The notes: generated from the sequence alone by a model not told the origin. Counted from the stretch's first letter, positions 28,820 to 38,163 are shown. The stretch is 64,000 nt of DNA from Candidatus Saccharicenans sp. (GCA_030017715.1 JASEIU010000005.1:1-64000); one strand, 5' to 3'. Numbers and translations are program-made.

Positions 28820-29221
28820 ATGGAGTTTGAAAGAATAACCGAAATTTTCGTGCTTCTGGAAAACAAACCTTCCGTTCTGGGAGAGCTTCTCTGCCAGCTG
28901 GCTGAAAACGAGATAAACGTTGAAGCCATCGGTGTTTTCCAGGATTCGGCCAAGATATACACCAAAAACCTGAATAAGGCGATAAAAATTCTCAACAAGC
29001 TCAATTACACCACCGACATGCGGGATGTGCTGCTTATTCACCTGGATGACAGGCCGGGAGCCCTGGGAGAGGTGGCCACCAGAATCGGCGATGAAGGCAT
29101 CAACATCGAATACTGCTACGGCACACTGAGCCAGACCGGGAGCAAAGTCGCCGTGGTCATGGATGTCTCCAATCTCGACCGGGCGATGAAAATCCTGGAA
29201 AGCGCCGCCGGGAAGCCCTGA
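28820..29221 (+). CDS. Tandem ACT-domain protein
   Basis: A 133-residue protein made of two ACT modules and nothing else: the first opens EIFVLLENKPSVLGELLCQLAEN, the second VLLIHLDDRPGALGEVATRIGDEGINI. Each has the strand-helix pattern and the Gly that contacts amino acids. Such stand-alone proteins are thought to sense amino acids or regulate a metabolic enzyme; no partner is adjacent. Of three clustered ATGs, the one at 28820 has the best spacing (five bases) from GGAGG. Followed 66 bases on by a zinc peptidase gene with its own ribosome site. Confidence 0.85.
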   Translation: MEFERITEIFVLLENKPSVLGELLCQLAENEINVEAIGVFQDSAKIYTKNLNKAIKILNKLNYTTDMRDVLLIHLDDRPGALGEVATRIGDEGINIEYCYGTLSQTGSKVAVVMDVSNLDRAMKILESAAGKP

Positions 29222-29287
29222 GCGGCAGGCCGACCCGTTTACAAATTCCGGTTTTCGGCTAAAATGAATTAATCAGGAGGAACTGAA

Positions 29288-29977
29288 ATGTTTTATTTTG
29301 ATTATACTTTCTGGCTGTTAATTCCGGCCCTGCTGTTCGCCTTATATGCCCAGAGCAAGGTTAAATCGACCTTTACCCGCTTCAGCCAGGTTTCTTCTGC
29401 CTCCAGACTGACCGCGGCCGAAGCCGTGTCCGAGATTCTGCGCTACAGCCCGGCCAGCGATGTTCAGATTGAACGGGTGCCGGGTCACCTGACTGACCAT
29501 TATGATCCCCGGAAAAAAGTCCTCCGGCTTTCGGACGGCGTTTTTCACAGCACCTCCATTGCCGCCCTGGGGGTGGCTGCTCACGAGGCCGGTCATGCCA
29601 TACAGCATGCGCAGAGATATTCTTTTCTTATGATGCGCAACGCTTTTTACCCGATTGCCAGTCTTGGTTCCAACCTGGCCTTCCCTCTATTTTTTATCGG
29701 TCTGGTCTTCAGCGGTGGCGGAACCAAAATTTTAATGGATGTGGGGATATTGCTGTTCAGCGCGGCTGTTCTCTTTACGGTTATCACCCTGCCGGTGGAG
29801 TTCGACGCTTCCAGGAGGGCCCTGGCTATTTTGAGGGAACGCGGTTTTCTGAATGCGGCCGAAATCAACGGAGCCCGGGCCGTTCTGAAGGCGGCAGCTA
29901 TGACCTACGTGGCTTCAACTGCCATGGCGGCCGTCCAGCTTCTGCGGATGATCCTGATTCGCGGTTCCCGCGACTGA
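29288..29977 (+). CDS. Membrane zinc metallopeptidase, YugP-like
   Basis: A 229-residue membrane protein of the neutral zinc metallopeptidase_2 family. One helix at the N-terminus (residues 6-20) precedes the domain carrying the zinc motif His99-Glu-Ala-Gly-His103 in VAAHEAGHAIQHAQ. Two or three further helices follow, and LPVEFDASRRA supplies the family's downstream Glu-Asp segment. Physiological substrates are unknown; related YugP proteins are widespread. Ribosome site CAGGAGG is at the right distance. Confidence 0.88.
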   Translation: MFYFDYTFWLLIPALLFALYAQSKVKSTFTRFSQVSSASRLTAAEAVSEILRYSPASDVQIERVPGHLTDHYDPRKKVLRLSDGVFHSTSIAALGVAAHEAGHAIQHAQRYSFLMMRNAFYPIASLGSNLAFPLFFIGLVFSGGGTKILMDVGILLFSAAVLFTVITLPVEFDASRRALAILRERGFLNAAEINGARAVLKAAAMTYVASTAMAAVQLLRMILIRGSRD

Positions 29978-30117
29978 CAGAATTTATCAGGTAGCGGGGA
30001 AGTAAACGAGCGGAAAGAAGATAGGCCAGTTTCTCTGTCGATTGACCCTGCCCGCAGGCGGTAAAAAGGGCTCAAGTGTAGCTGGCTAAGGCTGATATTT
30101 TAATCTTAATTTATTTT

Positions 30118-30265
30118 GGTTCATCTCCCGATTAGTTGGTCAAGAGAAAAAATATCTGGTCGAATGACTACAAGCTTTCCTTGGACCGGGAGCGGCCTTT
30201 AGAAGCATCGCCTCAAAGAGAGATTCAAAGAAGTGTCTTCGCAGCCTTTTGATAAGCCCCGGCTC
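30118..30265 (+). repeat. Family-2 dispersed repeat, full copy B
   Basis: Starts GGTTCATCTCCCGATTAGTTGG and follows copy A (22768) in order: CGAATGACTA, TTGGACCGGGAGCGG, CGCCTCAAAGAGAGA, GTCTTCGCAGC. Roughly 70-75% of bases agree by eye. It lies 50 bases from a family-1 copy in the same 630-base spacer. Confidence 0.7.
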
Positions 30266-30315
30266 AAACCAAACGAGGAAGCTTTTCTGTTTCCCTGACC
30301 GGCGGCAATAAAGGC

Positions 30316-30420
30316 AGGAGGGTGGCACGGTCTGTCTCCGAACCGGCCGCAGCGGAAGGGGTTTCCCGCGGGGGATGGGTGGAGCGAGGACGGGAGGGGG
30401 CGGGCCGTGACAGGACCTTC
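30316..30420 (-). repeat. Family-1 hairpin repeat, copy 4 (inverted)
   Basis: Opposite orientation to the other five: on the plus strand it reads GGAGGGTGGCACGG, GTCTCCGAACCGGCCGCAGCGGAAGGGG, then GGATGGGTGGAGCGAGGACGGGAGG, ending GGGCCGTGACAGGACC. The best-preserved match to copies 1a/1b. Confidence 0.75.
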
Positions 30421-30606
30421 TACCTGTTCCGCGCCAGTCAGGCCTCTCCTTAAAATATCAGCCAAAAAAGAAACGGAGAGGCTATCACAAAAAGAGGAAT
30501 TTATTAAATTTCTCTCATTTAATTGATATAGTATTTTGTCAACCAATTTGGAGAAGATCCTTAATTTTTTATAGGCCAGTAAATAAATCAGGAGGAGAAG
30601 GCAGGA

Positions 30607-32391
30607 ATGGGCGCATGGATCTGGCTGATATTAAGTCTTGCGTTTCAGACTCTTCTGCAGGAAAACGGCCAGGATAATCCGGTTAGAGTCAGAGAGGAAA
30701 AAGTTGTCGTGGTGGCCTCAAGACTGCCTCAGAAAATTTTCGGTATTGACAGAGAGGTGAAAATCGTCGAACAATCAGAAATGCGGAAACTGCCTGCACC
30801 GTCAGTCTCTGATGTTCTCAGATATTTTCTTGATTCTCAGGAAAGAGGCTATTTTGGCCAGCAAACGGACCTGTCGCTCAGAGGTTCTTCATTCCAGCAG
30901 GTGCTGGTGCTGGTAGACGGGATCAGGGTCAACGACCTTCAGACCGCTCACCACAACTTAAACCTGCCCTTGCCAGTGGGAGCGCTTGAGAGAATAGAAA
31001 TTCTGCATGGACAGGGCTCAGCCCTTCTTGGCGCCGATGCCTTTGGAGGAGCTGTGAATTTTGTGACCGGAACTCCGGAAAAGCCGGGGGGCAGCCTGCG
31101 AACAGCTCTCTATGATTTCGGGACCTCCGTCGTTTGCGGGCAGTTGGAATTCGGACGGAAAGAATTTTCCAGTTTGCTGGCGGTAGAAAAAAATAAATCA
31201 AACGGTTTTATGGAAGATCGAGATTTTGACCTCTTTTCTGCCTTTCACAAAATTTCCTGGCAGAAAGAGCAAAAGAAGCTGAATCTGATGCTGGCCGGGG
31301 GAAGAAAGGAGTTTGGCGCCTATGATTTTTACACTCCTGGAATGGGCTTACCTTCGAGGGAGAAAACGGAAACGTCTTTTCTGGCGGCCAGCTATGAAAC
31401 CACCATTCATTCAGCCCGATTCAGGCAGGTTTTTTATTTTCGCCATCATTTTGACCGTTTCATCCTTGACCGGAAGCGGCCTGAGTATTACACGAATGAA
31501 ACGACCAATAGAACCTATGGAACAGAGTTTAGTATGAGCTTCAATAATCTGGTGGTGGGAGGCGAATTTACTGGCGAGTATTTTGATAGCCTTAGAGCCG
31601 GTCACCACACCGCTTTCAGGAGTTCGCTTTTTGCCGAAAAAAGATTCTCTTTCGGTCAGAGGTGGCAGGTGAGTGCTGGAACCAGGTGGGATTATCACCG
31701 GCTTTACGGTTCAAGTTTTTCCCCGCAGCTCTCTTTTGCTTATCTACTCTGGCCGCAGCTCAAACTGAGAGCCAGCGCTGGATATTCGTTCCGGGCGCCT
31801 TCTTATACTGAACTCTATTATCAAGATCCTGTTAATCAGGGTAATCCAGCGCTTAAGCCCGAAAGAGGTCTTGCCTCTGAAATCGGATCTGACTTTGTAA
31901 TCGGGGAGGTGGCTTCTTTTCATTTCTCGGCGTTTGTTCGAGCGGAGCGGAACATAATTGACTGGATAAAAAGCCCGCCAGGAAAATGGGTGGCGGAAAA
32001 TTTGCTGAGAAGAAGAATTCAGGGTGTTGAGTTAAGATACCTTATACGGAAAAAAAGATACAATCTGATGTTCTCGAGCGCTTTTTACCACAGAGTTGCG
32101 GATGACCATGATTTGATTCTTAAGTACGGACATAAAACACCTCAAAATCTGACCAGCCTGATGCTTAACGTTATTCCCCTCAAACAGACTTCGCTTCTTT
32201 TTTCCTGCCTTTATAAGAAAAGACCGGAAGAAAAAGGCTTCTTCCTCCTGGATGCCAGGATTAGCAGAAAAATTGGGTTGTTCGAGATTTATTTTGAGAT
32301 GAAAAACATTCTGGACACAGAGTACGAAGAGGTCCGGGGAGTGACCATGCCTGGCCGCTGGGCTGGCGCCGGTTTGGAGTTAAGAATTTAG
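30607..32391 (+). CDS. TonB-dependent receptor, BtuB-sized
   Basis: A 594-residue outer-membrane receptor. A short signal peptide (to about residue 18) is followed by a TonB-box-like EEKVVVVASRLPQ and the plug domain (DLSLRGSSFQQVLVLVDGIRVND, RIEILHGQGSALLGADAFGGAVNF). A barrel of about 22 strands ends at LELRI. The size and compact loops are like BtuB-type or siderophore receptors, and a cobalamin-related gene (cobO) is 11 kb away. The ligand nonetheless stays open: no B12 riboswitch precedes it. GGAGGAG sits upstream. Its codon choice is somewhat more AT-rich than that of its neighbours. Confidence 0.88.
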   Translation: MGAWIWLILSLAFQTLLQENGQDNPVRVREEKVVVVASRLPQKIFGIDREVKIVEQSEMRKLPAPSVSDVLRYFLDSQERGYFGQQTDLSLRGSSFQQVLVLVDGIRVNDLQTAHHNLNLPLPVGALERIEILHGQGSALLGADAFGGAVNFVTGTPEKPGGSLRTALYDFGTSVVCGQLEFGRKEFSSLLAVEKNKSNGFMEDRDFDLFSAFHKISWQKEQKKLNLMLAGGRKEFGAYDFYTPGMGLPSREKTETSFLAASYETTIHSARFRQVFYFRHHFDRFILDRKRPEYYTNETTNRTYGTEFSMSFNNLVVGGEFTGEYFDSLRAGHHTAFRSSLFAEKRFSFGQRWQVSAGTRWDYHRLYGSSFSPQLSFAYLLWPQLKLRASAGYSFRAPSYTELYYQDPVNQGNPALKPERGLASEIGSDFVIGEVASFHFSAFVRAERNIIDWIKSPPGKWVAENLLRRRIQGVELRYLIRKKRYNLMFSSAFYHRVADDHDLILKYGHKTPQNLTSLMLNVIPLKQTSLLFSCLYKKRPEEKGFFLLDARISRKIGLFEIYFEMKNILDTEYEEVRGVTMPGRWAGAGLELRI

Positions 32392-32580
32392 AAATTGCTC
32401 CCGGGCAAAATTACCATTTTTTGCCTCAGATCAAAGCCGTCAGATTTGAGTCAAAAAGAATTTTAAGTTTCTGTTTTGTTGTAAACATAATTCGTTATCT
32501 GTCAGAAGAGCGTTTATGCTTTTTCCCGATGTGTTATGCCAGGAGAAAGCTTTTTGCTAATGTCCACTCAGAAAAAATTA

Positions 32581-32609
32581 TTGACTGAAATGTTTCATGG
32601 TGATAAAAA
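32581..32609 (+). promoter_or_regulatory. Promoter of the M14 peptidase gene
   Basis: TTGACT at 32581-32586, a 17-base spacer and TAAAAA at 32604-32609 (GATAAA overlaps at 32602). Start near 32616, before the GAAGGAGG ribosome site. Confidence 0.4.
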
Positions 32610-32643
32610 ATAAAAACATTAGAAGAAGAGAAGGAGGTGCCGG

Positions 32644-35241
32644 ATGAAAAAATCGGCCAGATTGATAAGCGCTATATTCATTCTTTTTCTCCTGTCTCTT
32701 GCGGTTCTGGCACAAACCCCGCCGGAGAAATTTCTCGGACACCGGGTGGGAGAAGACCGCAAGCTGGCGGATTACAACCAGATTAAAGCCTATTTTGAAC
32801 TTCTGGCAAAAGAGTCTTCGAAGATCAGGGTGGTCAGCATAGGAAAAACCACTCTGGGAAAAGACATGATAATGGCCATCATCACCGACGAAGAGAACAT
32901 GAAAAATCTTGACCGTTACCGGGAAATTGCCCGCCGGCTCAAGGAAGCCCGCGGCCTGAGCGAGGAACAGGCGAGACAGTTAGCGCGGGAAGGCAAAACC
33001 ATCCTGCTTATTACCTGCAGTTTGCACTCCACTGAGATTGCTGCTTCCCAGATGTCGATCGAGCTGGCCTATGACCTGATTAGCGGTAAAGGATTTTTTG
33101 ATGTCAACCAGGCCCTCAAGGATGTCATTCTGCTGCTCGTCCCGACCATTAACCCCGACGGCCACCAGATGGTGGTTGACTGGTATCGTAAGTACGTAGG
33201 GACCAAATACGAAGGCGGCAACATACCCTGGCTGTATCATCCCTATGCCGGTCATGACAACAACCGCGACTTTTTCATGTTCAACCTGGCCGAAACCCGG
33301 GCCGTGAATAAAGTCCTTTATCATGACTGGCTGCCTCAGATTCACATTGACGAACACCAGATGGGTTCCAACGGGGCTCGCCTCTTCGTTCCCCCCTTCA
33401 TGGACCCGCCGCTGCCCAACGTTCATCCGCTGCTCTGGCGCAGTGTTAATCTTTGCGGCATCAACATGGCCTATGACCTGCAAAAACACGGTTATAAGGG
33501 CGTGGTCCACGGCCGCAGCTATACCGGCTGGTGGATCGGAGCCTGCGACGACACTTCCTGGCTGCACAACGTGGTTGGCTTGTTGAGCGAAGCGGCCTCG
33601 GTGCGGGTAGCCAGTCCAATCTACCTAGAGCCGACGGAAGTTCCGAAAGAATATTATGAAAAACGGATGGACTTCATAGACCCCTGGCCCGGCGGCTGGT
33701 GGCGGCTGCGAGACATCGTCGATTACGAGCTGACCCTTTCCAAGAGCCTGCTTAAAACCGCCTGGCTGCACCGGGAAGATTTTCTGTTTAATTCTTATCT
33801 TATGTCCAAACAGAGCATAGAAATCCGGGAGAAGAATCAGCCCTTCGCCTTCGTCATCTCTGGAGAGCAGGCCGATTATCTGACCACTCTGAAAATGATC
33901 GAAATCCTCCAGCTGGGCGGAGTTGAAGTTCATCAGGCCGGTAAAGATTTCATTGCCGACGGAAAATATTACCCCGCCGGGTCGTTTGTGGTTCTGACCG
34001 CTCAACCTTACCGGGCTTACGCCTGGGCCCTGCTGGAAAAACAGAAATATCCCGACCTCAGACAGTATCCCGGCGGACCGCCGATTCCTCCCTATGACAA
34101 TGCTGCCTGGACCCTGCCGCTGCAGATGGGCGTTCGCTGCGACCAGATTGATAAAGAATTCGAGGCGCCGCTGGTCAGGCTGGAAAAAGTCGTCTACCCG
34201 AAGGCTTCGGTTCCAGACTCGGCCTATCTGGCCCTCGACCCCCGGGTGAACGCTTCTTATGCCGTAGCCTTCAGTCTGCTCAAAAACAAGGCCGAGGTCT
34301 GGAGGGCAAAGGACGGGCTTAAAACTGTGGAAGGAATGCTTCCGCCCGGAACTTTTCTGGTGAAGAATTCGCCGGAAGCGAGAAAGGCCCTTGACAGTTT
34401 GCTGGCCAGGTGGCCTATACCGATAAAGGGTCTGGCGGATATATCCGGAGTGGACAAAGCCGCGGTTAAATTCCCGCGGATAGCCATTTACCAGTCGTGG
34501 CGCGGCAACATGGATGAAGGCTGGACCAGATACATGCTGGATGACCTGGGCATTGAATACACCGTGCTCCACAACAAAGACTTCAAGGGTACAAAGGACA
34601 GGAAGGTCAACCTCAAAGCCGGCTTTGACGTTTTGATTTTTGCCAGCGAAAACGTTGACCTCATCAAGACCGGGCGTCCCGGGCAGCAGTCTGAATTCGC
34701 CCGTTTCTTTAGAGCCGGAACGACTCCGCCCGAGTACGAAGGCGGCATAGAAAAAGAGGGGATAGATGCGGTCAGGTCCTTTGTGGAGGATGGCGGAGTG
34801 CTGATCACTCTGAACCAGGCCGTCGAACTGGCCACCCGGGAGCTGGGCGCTCCAGCTCGCAATGCGCTGAGCGGAGTGGACCGGACCAAATTTTTCTGCC
34901 CGACATCCATTCTCAAACTCAAGGTAGATAACTCTTCCCCTCTCGGGTACGGTCTGGACGAAGAGGTCGGAGCCATCTTTTCCCAGAGCCTGGCCCTGGA
35001 AACCTGGACGCCGCCCGCGGACTGGGACAGAAAAGTTGTAGCTTATTATCCTGAAGACGGCATTCTGATGAGCGGCTGGCTGCTGGGGGAGAATTATCTG
35101 GCCAGGAAAGCGGCCGTGGTGGATGCCAGATTGAAAAAAGGGCGCATGGCCCTGATCGGCATCCGGGCGCAGCACCGGGCCCAGAGCCATGGGACTTATA
35201 AATTTTTGTTGAATGCCCTGTTTTATCCCGAAGGAATTTAG
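32644..35241 (+). CDS. Secreted M14-family zinc carboxypeptidase
   Basis: An 865-residue exported metallopeptidase. Signal peptide to about residue 23 (LAVLAQ). The M14 catalytic domain has zinc ligands His128 and Glu131 in SLHSTEIAAS and the third in HIDEHQMG (His234 or His238). Substrate-binding Asn-Arg is in DNNRDFF (207-208). The remaining 500 residues include a Rossmann/flavodoxin-like C-terminal part (IAIYQSWRGNMDEGWTRYMLDDLGIEY region, FVEDGGVLITLNQA) resembling class I amidotransferase-like domains seen in large bacterial M14 proteins. Likely periplasmic peptide degradation, feeding the amino acid fermentation suggested by iorAB. GGAGG start site. Confidence 0.9.
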   Translation: MKKSARLISAIFILFLLSLAVLAQTPPEKFLGHRVGEDRKLADYNQIKAYFELLAKESSKIRVVSIGKTTLGKDMIMAIITDEENMKNLDRYREIARRLKEARGLSEEQARQLAREGKTILLITCSLHSTEIAASQMSIELAYDLISGKGFFDVNQALKDVILLLVPTINPDGHQMVVDWYRKYVGTKYEGGNIPWLYHPYAGHDNNRDFFMFNLAETRAVNKVLYHDWLPQIHIDEHQMGSNGARLFVPPFMDPPLPNVHPLLWRSVNLCGINMAYDLQKHGYKGVVHGRSYTGWWIGACDDTSWLHNVVGLLSEAASVRVASPIYLEPTEVPKEYYEKRMDFIDPWPGGWWRLRDIVDYELTLSKSLLKTAWLHREDFLFNSYLMSKQSIEIREKNQPFAFVISGEQADYLTTLKMIEILQLGGVEVHQAGKDFIADGKYYPAGSFVVLTAQPYRAYAWALLEKQKYPDLRQYPGGPPIPPYDNAAWTLPLQMGVRCDQIDKEFEAPLVRLEKVVYPKASVPDSAYLALDPRVNASYAVAFSLLKNKAEVWRAKDGLKTVEGMLPPGTFLVKNSPEARKALDSLLARWPIPIKGLADISGVDKAAVKFPRIAIYQSWRGNMDEGWTRYMLDDLGIEYTVLHNKDFKGTKDRKVNLKAGFDVLIFASENVDLIKTGRPGQQSEFARFFRAGTTPPEYEGGIEKEGIDAVRSFVEDGGVLITLNQAVELATRELGAPARNALSGVDRTKFFCPTSILKLKVDNSSPLGYGLDEEVGAIFSQSLALETWTPPADWDRKVVAYYPEDGILMSGWLLGENYLARKAAVVDARLKKGRMALIGIRAQHRAQSHGTYKFLLNALFYPEGI

Positions 35242-35282
35242 GGAACAGAAATAGAAGCTAACAGGCAAGATGATCTGAGAGA

Positions 35283-35317
35283 ACGGAGCCGGCCATTCGT
35301 TTCCCGGTCGGCTCCGT
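35283..35317 (+). terminator. Stem-loop after the M14 peptidase gene
   Basis: ACGGAGCCGGCC (35283-35294) pairs with GGTCGGCTCCGT (35306-35317): 12 bp with one G-U and an 11-base loop, 41 bases after the stop. There is no T run behind it, so it may stabilise the 3' end and not terminate by itself. Confidence 0.5.
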
Positions 35318-35723
35318 CACACCTGGCGGTGCCTTTCGGGTAATTCATGGCTGAAATGGCGATGATAGTTCGGGTAAGACTTGCGACAAAAGTTGTCGAG
35401 TATAGATAAGCCTCAGGCCTCTCAGGGAAAGAGTCCGTGAAGAAAGAAACTTAAAGTCTGGCTGCGGTCTTTTGTCAGATGGCCCCGGACTGCTGCCATC
35501 TTCCGCAATATAGCCGGAAGAACCCGAAAAATGAGCTTGCGGCGCCTGTCGGCAGTCGGGCTTTATTATTCGGGTTGGATATTTTTTTCATCGACGGTAA
35601 AGACCTTGCGCTTCTCAGGCCGGAAACTGTTCGGGGAGCTGCCGTAATTAGCTTATAAGGCCCTGGAAGTGATACAATAAGAACCAATCATTGTGGCGAC
35701 GAATGCTAACGGAGGCGAAGATA

Positions 35724-36308
35724 ATGACCGAAGGAAAAGAGCTTAAATCGGTAATTAAATCGGGCCTGATAGCTGCGGGTCTGATTTTAATGCTGACCGG
35801 TTCCGGTCTGGCCGGAGAAGTTTTCCGCGGGCGTCTGTTGACTGAAAGAGCCCCCATAGAGCCTCCGGCGGTTGATATTCTGATTGAGATTGAATCCTGG
35901 ACGACTCCGGATGAAGTGTTGCAGTTCAGCGAGGTGATGGCCAGGTCGGGAATCGACAGCTTTTTGAACCTCTTTAACTCCACCAAAAAAGGCACGGTTC
36001 GCTTTCTGTATGCCCGCGGATACAATCTTACCATCCATATGGCTCAGGTTAAAGAAGAGGCGGAGGGAAAGAAAAAAATTCTTTTAGTTTTCCGCCGCGA
36101 GCCCTGGTCGCAGGGGACCCAGTTGGGCACGGCCAGATACTATTTTATGGTAATGGAACTCAAGCTGAATGAGCAGGGCAAAGGGGAGGGCCGATTCTAT
36201 GAAGACGCCCAGATCCAGTTTGACATAACCAACGGTCTGGTTTTTATGGACAGCTATGGAACCTCACCCAAAATGATACCGACGATTCGGGCTGTAAAGA
36301 AAAAATAA
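35724..36308 (+). CDS. Exported protein of unknown function
   Basis: A 194-residue protein that I cannot assign to a family. An N-terminal signal peptide runs to about residue 32 (LTGSGLAGEV). The mature part is mixed alpha/beta: a likely strand PAVDILIEIESWTTPDEVL, a helix VLQFSEVMARSGIDSFL, then strands IRFLYARGYN-like and KKILLVFRREPW, and YYFMVMELKLNEQGKGEG near the end. No cysteine or metal motif appears. The ATG at 35724 is chosen for GGAGG eight bases upstream; earlier in-frame starts (35691 TTG, 35703 ATG) would put charged residues before the signal peptide. It may be periplasmic. Confidence 0.65.
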   Translation: MTEGKELKSVIKSGLIAAGLILMLTGSGLAGEVFRGRLLTERAPIEPPAVDILIEIESWTTPDEVLQFSEVMARSGIDSFLNLFNSTKKGTVRFLYARGYNLTIHMAQVKEEAEGKKKILLVFRREPWSQGTQLGTARYYFMVMELKLNEQGKGEGRFYEDAQIQFDITNGLVFMDSYGTSPKMIPTIRAVKKK

Positions 36309-36356
36309 GGTTTAAGGCCAATCGGTTGTCTGGACCCGGCAATCTTCTCCCCGGTA

Positions 36357-36365
36357 TGCTATAAT
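36357..36365 (+). promoter_or_regulatory. Extended -10 promoter of the SRP RNA gene
   Basis: TGCTATAAT at 36357-36365 is a perfect extended -10 box, seven bases before the predicted 5' end of the RNA. No standard -35 lies 17 bases upstream. Confidence 0.65.
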
Positions 36366-36372
36366 CAAACCG

Positions 36373-36647
<275 letters not shown>

Positions 36648-36649
36648 TG

Positions 36650-37825
36650 TTATTTAAGACTGTAAAGAAAATTAAGAACTTTCATCACAAACCGGAAGGG
36701 GATAGCGGCTGCCTTAAGCTGATTTACAGTTCCGGCCATATAAAGATCAAGTCCGGGGCAGTAGAACAACCATGAACCTACAGCTCCGGTGTGACCGATA
36801 ACTGCAGGAAGTCTTCTGAAAGGTCCAAGAAAAGCGGGCGGCTTGAAACGCATGATTCCAAGCCCGTATTCAATCGGCCAGCCTGGAGAGAATGAGCTGA
36901 ACCTGAAGCCAAATCTCTTCCAGCCAGAAGTCATCAGCCTGGCCGTCTCAGGATTATTAAACAGTTGGCCGTTTATGAGAGAGCGCATGAAGATATTAAG
37001 CTCAGAGATCGTGCTGTATAAATCTCCGAATGATCTGAGAGCCATGGGCCGATTGAGAATTTTATCTCCGGCTCTGACCGGAAAAGCTTCAAACAGATCC
37101 CGACGACTGGTCGCCGGACCCGGAAGAAAGGTTGATTTGATACCGAGCGGAGTGTAGATAAGGTCGGTAAATACCTGCTTGATAGTCCGGTTGCAGACGT
37201 TTTCAAGAACTGCGAACAGAATCTGAAAATTTGTGTCAGCGTAGTAAGCTCTGAATGAGATGGGGGAGACGCGCTGGACCGGACGAATCGGTTTGCCGCA
37301 TTTTCGCACTATTTCCAGAAAATCTTGAATCGTAAAGGATTGATCTTCTTCCTTAATAATTCTGTCAACCAGACTTTTGCCCCTGTCGTCTTTCATTTCC
37401 AGATAATCAGGGAGACCAGATGTGTGGCTCAGGAGTTGAGCAATTGTTATTTCTGAGGTCAGATCCCGCCCATCCCGGGTTCTGAGAAGTCCAGTCAGAA
37501 AACCTTCCGGAAGATAAAGGGAGGCTGGCTGGTCGAGGCCGAGAAGTTTCATTTCCTGAAGTCTAAGGATTGAAGCGGTGATAAACAATTTTGTAACGCT
37601 GGCAATAAAAAACGGGATGTTTGTTATCTGCTGCTTATCCGTAGCAGGTGGTGAACCAGCGGCTCCCAGCCAGCGGAAAAGACCATCGCCAGTTTCAATG
37701 GAAGCGATCGCCTCTTTGATGCCAGCCGACCCAATCAGGCTGGCAAGAAGTTGGTCAAGTTTTCTCTGGATGACGGATTGATGTTTTTGCGATAAAGATG
37801 AAAAATCTTTCATATTTTTAATCAT
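36650..37825 (-). CDS. Serine hydrolase of the beta-lactamase/penicillin-binding fold
   Basis: A 391-residue serine hydrolase of the class C beta-lactamase-related (beta-lactamase Pfam) family, covering esterases, D-aminopeptidases and carboxypeptidases. The nucleophile is Ser76 in SVTK, the Tyr motif is YADTN and the third motif is HTG in GHTGAVGSW. It has no signal peptide, so a cytoplasmic enzyme is suggested. The reading frame ends three bases after the 3' end of the SRP RNA gene, facing it; the two are convergent. Nothing in the sequence fixes the substrate. An operator-like palindrome lies 46 bases upstream of the start. Confidence 0.88.
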   Translation of the reverse strand: MIKNMKDFSSLSQKHQSVIQRKLDQLLASLIGSAGIKEAIASIETGDGLFRWLGAAGSPPATDKQQITNIPFFIASVTKLFITASILRLQEMKLLGLDQPASLYLPEGFLTGLLRTRDGRDLTSEITIAQLLSHTSGLPDYLEMKDDRGKSLVDRIIKEEDQSFTIQDFLEIVRKCGKPIRPVQRVSPISFRAYYADTNFQILFAVLENVCNRTIKQVFTDLIYTPLGIKSTFLPGPATSRRDLFEAFPVRAGDKILNRPMALRSFGDLYSTISELNIFMRSLINGQLFNNPETARLMTSGWKRFGFRFSSFSPGWPIEYGLGIMRFKPPAFLGPFRRLPAVIGHTGAVGSWLFYCPGLDLYMAGTVNQLKAAAIPFRFVMKVLNFLYSLK

Positions 37826-37870
37826 ATTCCACTATCTCCAGTGCAGATAAGTTGCTAAGGATGAATAATA

Positions 37871-37889
37871 AAACTGACGACGTCAGTTT
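37871..37889. promoter_or_regulatory. Candidate operator of the serine hydrolase gene
   Basis: AAACTGAC, a three-base centre (GAC), then GTCAGTTT: a perfect 19-base inverted repeat, 46-64 bases upstream of the minus-strand start at 37825. On the minus strand it falls between a weak TTGTGG and TTATTA, where a repressor dimer would block polymerase. Confidence 0.5.
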
Positions 37890-37999
37890 ACCACAATCGC
37901 CGGTTATTATCTTATTGCCTGGCGAGACCTGACTAATTACACTAGATAGAGCTTCGCCTGGTTTTCATGCCTGCCGGCGGGTGATCTATGGCCTTGCTC

Positions 38000-38028
38000 T
38001 TGACAGATCTTTTTTTGGGGATTATATA
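38000..38028 (+). promoter_or_regulatory. Promoter of the asparagine synthetase gene
   Basis: Perfect TTGACA at 38000-38005, a 17-base spacer, then TATATA at 38023-38028 (TATATT also overlaps at 38025). The predicted start near 38035 gives an untranslated leader of about 218 bases before the gene at 38253. Confidence 0.65.
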
Positions 38029-38037
38029 TTAAGGGAA

Positions 38038-38163
38038 ATGAAAACTGAGAAAAGGCAGAAAGAATTCTTCGAGAGAAAGTCTGCCATTATCTCATTAAGT
38101 CTGGCTGTTTTTACAAGACATCAAACCCTCAATAATAATTCCCTCAATAACGTCCCCTTCTAA
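38038..38163 (+). CDS. Candidate Asn-rich leader peptide of the asparagine synthetase gene
   Basis: A 41-residue reading frame starting three bases after the predicted transcript start and ending in TLNNNSLNNVPF. Five of its last eleven residues are Asn (AAT at 38131, 38134, 38137, 38146; AAC at 38149). The final Asn codon touches a perfect hairpin (38151-38170), and the stop TAA sits in its loop. This is what a ribosome-mediated attenuator sensing charged tRNA-Asn should look like, and the gene downstream makes asparagine. Weak points: the ATG is almost leaderless (AAGGGA is only one base away), and AAT is easy to get by chance in AT-rich DNA. The rest of the peptide is unremarkable. Confidence 0.5.
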   Translation: MKTEKRQKEFFERKSAIISLSLAVFTRHQTLNNNSLNNVPF

